From: Planctomycetota bacterium
GTDB taxonomy: Bacteria > Planctomycetota > Phycisphaerae > Phycisphaerales > SM1A02
Assembly (NCBI GenBank): GCA_009924765.1
Contig: RFQW01000059.1
Coordinates: 1 to 8,081, forward strand
Direction: 5' to 3'
DNA: 8,081 nucleotides
The position numbers and the translations under genes were made by a program. Positions 5,740 to 8,081 of this stretch are shown here, in pieces. The notes beneath the pieces were generated by a model. That model did not search any database, was not told the origin of the DNA, and was given only the letters and a program-made list of their open reading frames with translations. Every line of letters starts with the position of its first letter. Position 1 is the first letter of the stretch.

Positions 5740-6867
5740 TCAGCGATTCAGCAACCGCTGATAGGTATCCATCACGGCCTTCGCCACATGATCCCATCCA
5801 TGCTCCGCCACTGTGTTGCGAGCTGCCTGGCCAAGCGATACGCGTCGTTGCTGGTCCAGCAGTTCGCCAAGCCGCGATGCACACGCCTCCGTTGGGCGAA
5901 TGGAGTCGGTGACGAAACCATTCACCCCATTCCGCACGATGTCCCGCACCCCCATCCGGTCGCTGATCACCACCGGCAACCCCGCGGCCATCGCCTCGAG
6001 CGTGGCCATGCTGAAGGTCTCGAAGCTGGCCGGCATCGCGAACACATCGGCGGCGGCGTGGAAGCGCGAAAGGCCGTCGCGGTGTGCGCCAGCGAAGGTG
6101 ATCGCATCGGCACATCCGGCTTCGACGGCAATGCGTCGGAAACGCGACTCATCGCCCTTGCCCACCACCAGCACCTGCGCACGGCCTGCAGGGTGCCGTG
6201 ACTTCAACAACCCCACCGCACGAATGATGGTCTCCAGTCCCTTGCTCTCGAAATTCATGCCCACGAACAGGATCACCATCGCGTCGGCAGGCAAGCCAAG
6301 GGCCGCACGCGTGGGCGCGCGAAGCGGCTGCAGCACCTCCGGCGCAAATGCCTCTAGGTGCACGCCTGGATGCACCACGCGCCATTCGCCAGGCAGCGCG
6401 CCGTATTCGCTCTGGAAGATCTGCTGCTGAAACGCCGACACCGGCATGTACACGCGGTTCGCTGCGCCGCGCAGCATGCCCTCGTCCAGCCGCATGCGAA
6501 GACGATCGGACCACCGCGGCTTTCGCTTCAGGATGTCCCGCGTCCAGAACGCATGCGGACACCAGTGCACGCTGAACACGTCCGCATCGGCCACGCGACT
6601 CTGCGCGTGCACCAGATCGAAGCCCATGCGCCGCGCCATGCGTGAGGCCATCCACGCGAACGCCGTTGGAATGAGTTGCCGCGGCACGCCCCACATGGGC
6701 ACGCGATGAAAGGTGACCTCACGACACTCCGACTCCCACTTGCGCGAGAACACGTGCATGTCGAACTTGCCGGTGCGCGCGATGCGCTCGGTCACTTCGC
6801 GTGCGAAGATTTCACCGCCCCCCAGCGTGCCGTACTGCTGCGAGATGACGGCGATGCGGGGTCGCAT
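5740..6867 (-). CDS. Family 4 glycosyltransferase (GT-B, WaaG-like)
   Basis: Predicted retaining glycosyltransferase of family GT4, 375 aa, a normal length for the family, acting on a lipid-linked or LPS-core acceptor at the cytoplasmic membrane. Seen: an N-terminal Rossmann half starting RIAVISQQYGTLGGGE with the glycine-rich acceptor/donor loop GGGE (16-19); DLVHAQS (84-90); HWCPHAFW (101-108); the linker strand VHPGV (165-169); and the C-terminal donor half with ILFVGMNFESKGLE (199-212, Lys209 in the phosphate-contacting position), VLVVGKGDE (232-240), and the E-x7-E motif in SFETFSMATLEAMAAGLPVV (Glu283 and Glu291). All residues expected for catalysis are in place. The start ATG at 6867 has only a poor ribosome site, but the frame begins at the first strand, so it is likely right. 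It lies 45 nt after the ColD-like gene and 54 nt before the GT10 gene, consistent with one transcript. Donor and linkage are not predictable from sequence. Confidence 0.94.
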   Translation of the reverse strand: MRPRIAVISQQYGTLGGGEIFAREVTERIARTGKFDMHVFSRKWESECREVTFHRVPMWGVPRQLIPTAFAWMASRMARRMGFDLVHAQSRVADADVFSVHWCPHAFWTRDILKRKPRWSDRLRMRLDEGMLRGAANRVYMPVSAFQQQIFQSEYGALPGEWRVVHPGVHLEAFAPEVLQPLRAPTRAALGLPADAMVILFVGMNFESKGLETIIRAVGLLKSRHPAGRAQVLVVGKGDESRFRRIAVEAGCADAITFAGAHRDGLSRFHAAADVFAMPASFETFSMATLEAMAAGLPVVISDRMGVRDIVRNGVNGFVTDSIRPTEACASRLGELLDQQRRVSLGQAARNTVAEHGWDHVAKAVMDTYQRLLNR

Positions 6868-6912
6868 GCCGACAGACTATCGAATGGGCATTACCTTCGG
6901 CAGCGAAAGCGC

Positions 6913-8081
6913 TCACCCCGCACGCAGACAACCCGTGATGGTGTCCAGATCCGCGTCCGTCAGCTCCGGATAGTTGCCGCAGTAGAACCCGTTGTGGTGC
7001 AGGAAGTCCGCGCCCGGCAGGTCGTACATCTGCTTCACGTACTTGCGATAGAAGGGTTGCAGCTGGATGTTGCCAGCGATCATCGGGCGGCTCTCGATGC
7101 CCGCGTCGATGAAGCGCTGCAGATAGTGCGCGCGAAGCTCGGGCGTCCGGCACACCACCGGAATGGCGAAGGTGGACAGCGTGTCGATGTGACCATGATC
7201 CAGCGCGATCAGGTCGCCGTTGGTCACGATCGCGCTCTCCACGCGCAGGAAGTTCTGTTCGCGCTGGCGGATGTTGGATTCCAGGAACTGCATCTGGTAC
7301 TGCCCCAGAAACCCGGTGATCTCGGTGGGCCGCATGTTGAAGCCAAGGTCGTAGAACGCGTACTTGGCGTCGAATTCGGACTGCACACCGTGCCGCGTGC
7401 GCCACACCTGCTGTTGGGCGGGCGTGAGGTTGCGATCCCAGCCGTTGGCGCGCACGATGCGGAACATCTCCGCCAGCTCCTCGTCATCGGTGCACGCCAT
7501 GCCGCCCTCGATGGTGGACATGTGGTGCGCCACGAAGAACGAGAAGGTGGACGCCACGCCGAAGTTGCCCGCCTTGCCGCCCGCAAGCGCGGTGCCCAGC
7601 GATTCGCAGTTGTCCTCGATGAGCAGGATGCCCCGTTCCGCGCAGAGGGTCTTCACGCGGTCGATGTCGCCGGTGAACCCCAGCGCGTTGGTGAGAAACA
7701 GCGCCTGCAGGTCGGTCTGCGCCAATCGCTGCTCGAGCGTGCTCGACATCACGTTCATGGTGCGCACATCGCAGTCGATGGCCACGGGGATCATGCCCAT
7801 CTGGATGATGGGCATGGTGTTGGTGGACCATGTCAGCGCGGAGAAGCCCACGCGATCACCCTGCTTCAGCCGCCCCAGATTGCGCAGCGCCTGCAGCATG
7901 GCCAGATTGGCACTGCCGCCACTGTTGAACAGCACCGCATCGCGACGCCCCTGATACGCGGCGAACTTGCGCTCGAACCTGCCGCACTCCACATCCATGC
8001 TCAGCTTGCCCGCATGCAGGATGAAGTCGGCCAGCGCGCGCTTGGTCGCGTCCTCGTTCAGGAACGCGTTCTTCATCAGCG
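6913..8081 (-). CDS. ColD-like PLP-dependent sugar 3-dehydratase (DegT/DnrJ/EryC1 fold), start off the right edge
   Basis: Fold-type I PLP enzyme of the DegT/DnrJ/EryC1/StrS family, at least 387 aa. Numbering from the ATG at 8076: SGGSAN (52-57) binds PLP phosphate; TWSTN (82-86); LLIEDNCESLG (151-161), with Asp155 to pair the pyridine nitrogen; then SFFVAHHMSTIEGG (179-192), where His184 stands where aminotransferases have the Schiff-base Lys. This Lys-to-His change marks dehydratases such as ColD (GDP-4-keto-6-deoxy-D-mannose 3-dehydratase) and RfbH/E1. GWDRNL, GIESRP (326-331) and NGFYCGN (362-368) also match ColD as I remember it. The cysteines do not form the C-x57-C-x-C-x7-C [2Fe-2S] pattern of RfbH/E1, so ColD type is preferred. 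Expected product: a 3,6-dideoxy-4-keto hexose nucleotide. Relatives often have a few residues ending in LMKNAF; the codon before the ATG is CTG (Leu) and the frame is open, so the true start is probably beyond 8081. It is first of the visible - strand genes. Confidence 0.9.
   Translation of the reverse strand, partial: LMKNAFLNEDATKRALADFILHAGKLSMDVECGRFERKFAAYQGRRDAVLFNSGGSANLAMLQALRNLGRLKQGDRVGFSALTWSTNTMPIIQMGMIPVAIDCDVRTMNVMSSTLEQRLAQTDLQALFLTNALGFTGDIDRVKTLCAERGILLIEDNCESLGTALAGGKAGNFGVASTFSFFVAHHMSTIEGGMACTDDEELAEMFRIVRANGWDRNLTPAQQQVWRTRHGVQSEFDAKYAFYDLGFNMRPTEITGFLGQYQMQFLESNIRQREQNFLRVESAIVTNGDLIALDHGHIDTLSTFAIPVVCRTPELRAHYLQRFIDAGIESRPMIAGNIQLQPFYRKYVKQMYDLPGADFLHHNGFYCGNYPELTDADLDTITGCLRAG

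Noticed and set aside
5731..6430. Overlapping + strand open frames of 156 and 205 codons
   Set aside because: Antisense shadows of the GT4 gene, with no family features and no start signals.
7364..7954. 196-codon + strand open frame
   Set aside because: Antisense to the ColD-like gene, rich in Ser/Arg/Met/Pro, with no domain; long antisense frames are expected at this G+C content.
6913..8081. RfbH/E1-type dehydrase with a [2Fe-2S] cluster
   Set aside because: Cysteines at 31, 102, 145, 157, 195, 309, 366 and 383 do not match the C-x57-C-x-C-x7-C pattern, and the length suits ColD better.

Overview
The window is about 60-65% G+C over most of its length. It looks like a bacterial chromosome fragment in which a housekeeping block meets a surface-glycan gene cluster. 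Protein style and base composition would suit a planctomycete, perhaps of the Phycisphaerae, but this is only an impression: no rRNA or other lineage marker is present.

Left part, + strand (2-2677): the 3' two thirds of clpB (disaggregase ATPase), entering from the left edge. Next comes a membrane-anchored SPFH/stomatin-like protein whose N-terminus appears disturbed. An upstream ATG in another frame, set in the loop of a G/C hairpin, would supply the expected start if one base were removed.

Middle (2678-2975): a convergent intergenic region of about 300 bp with no convincing gene but with several short hairpins. It separates the + strand genes from a - strand cluster.

Right part, - strand (8081 down to 2976), in transcription order: (1) a ColD-like PLP-dependent sugar 3-dehydratase, which has His where aminotransferases of the DegT/DnrJ/EryC1 fold have the catalytic Lys, and which is cut by the right edge; (2) a GT4 (GT-B) glycosyltransferase; (3) a GT10 (fucosyltransferase-type) glycosyltransferase with a basic C-terminal tail; (4) a GT2 glycosyltransferase whose GTG start overlaps the GT10 stop by 4 nt; (5) an FkbM-family methyltransferase, 101 nt further on, lower in G+C and with its own possible promoter. 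All genes point the same way and are tightly spaced, so genes 1-4 at least form an operon.

Inferred joint role: synthesis of an outer-surface polysaccharide, LPS O-antigen or glycoprotein glycan. The first enzyme would make a 3-deoxy sugar nucleotide (GDP-colitose pathway type). The three glycosyltransferases would build the glycan, and the FkbM enzyme would O-methylate it. The GT10 enzyme is notable here because colitose is 3-deoxy-L-fucose, so a fucosyltransferase-type enzyme beside a ColD-like dehydratase could be a colitosyltransferase. No CRISPR array, tRNA, rRNA, transposase or insertion sequence was seen.
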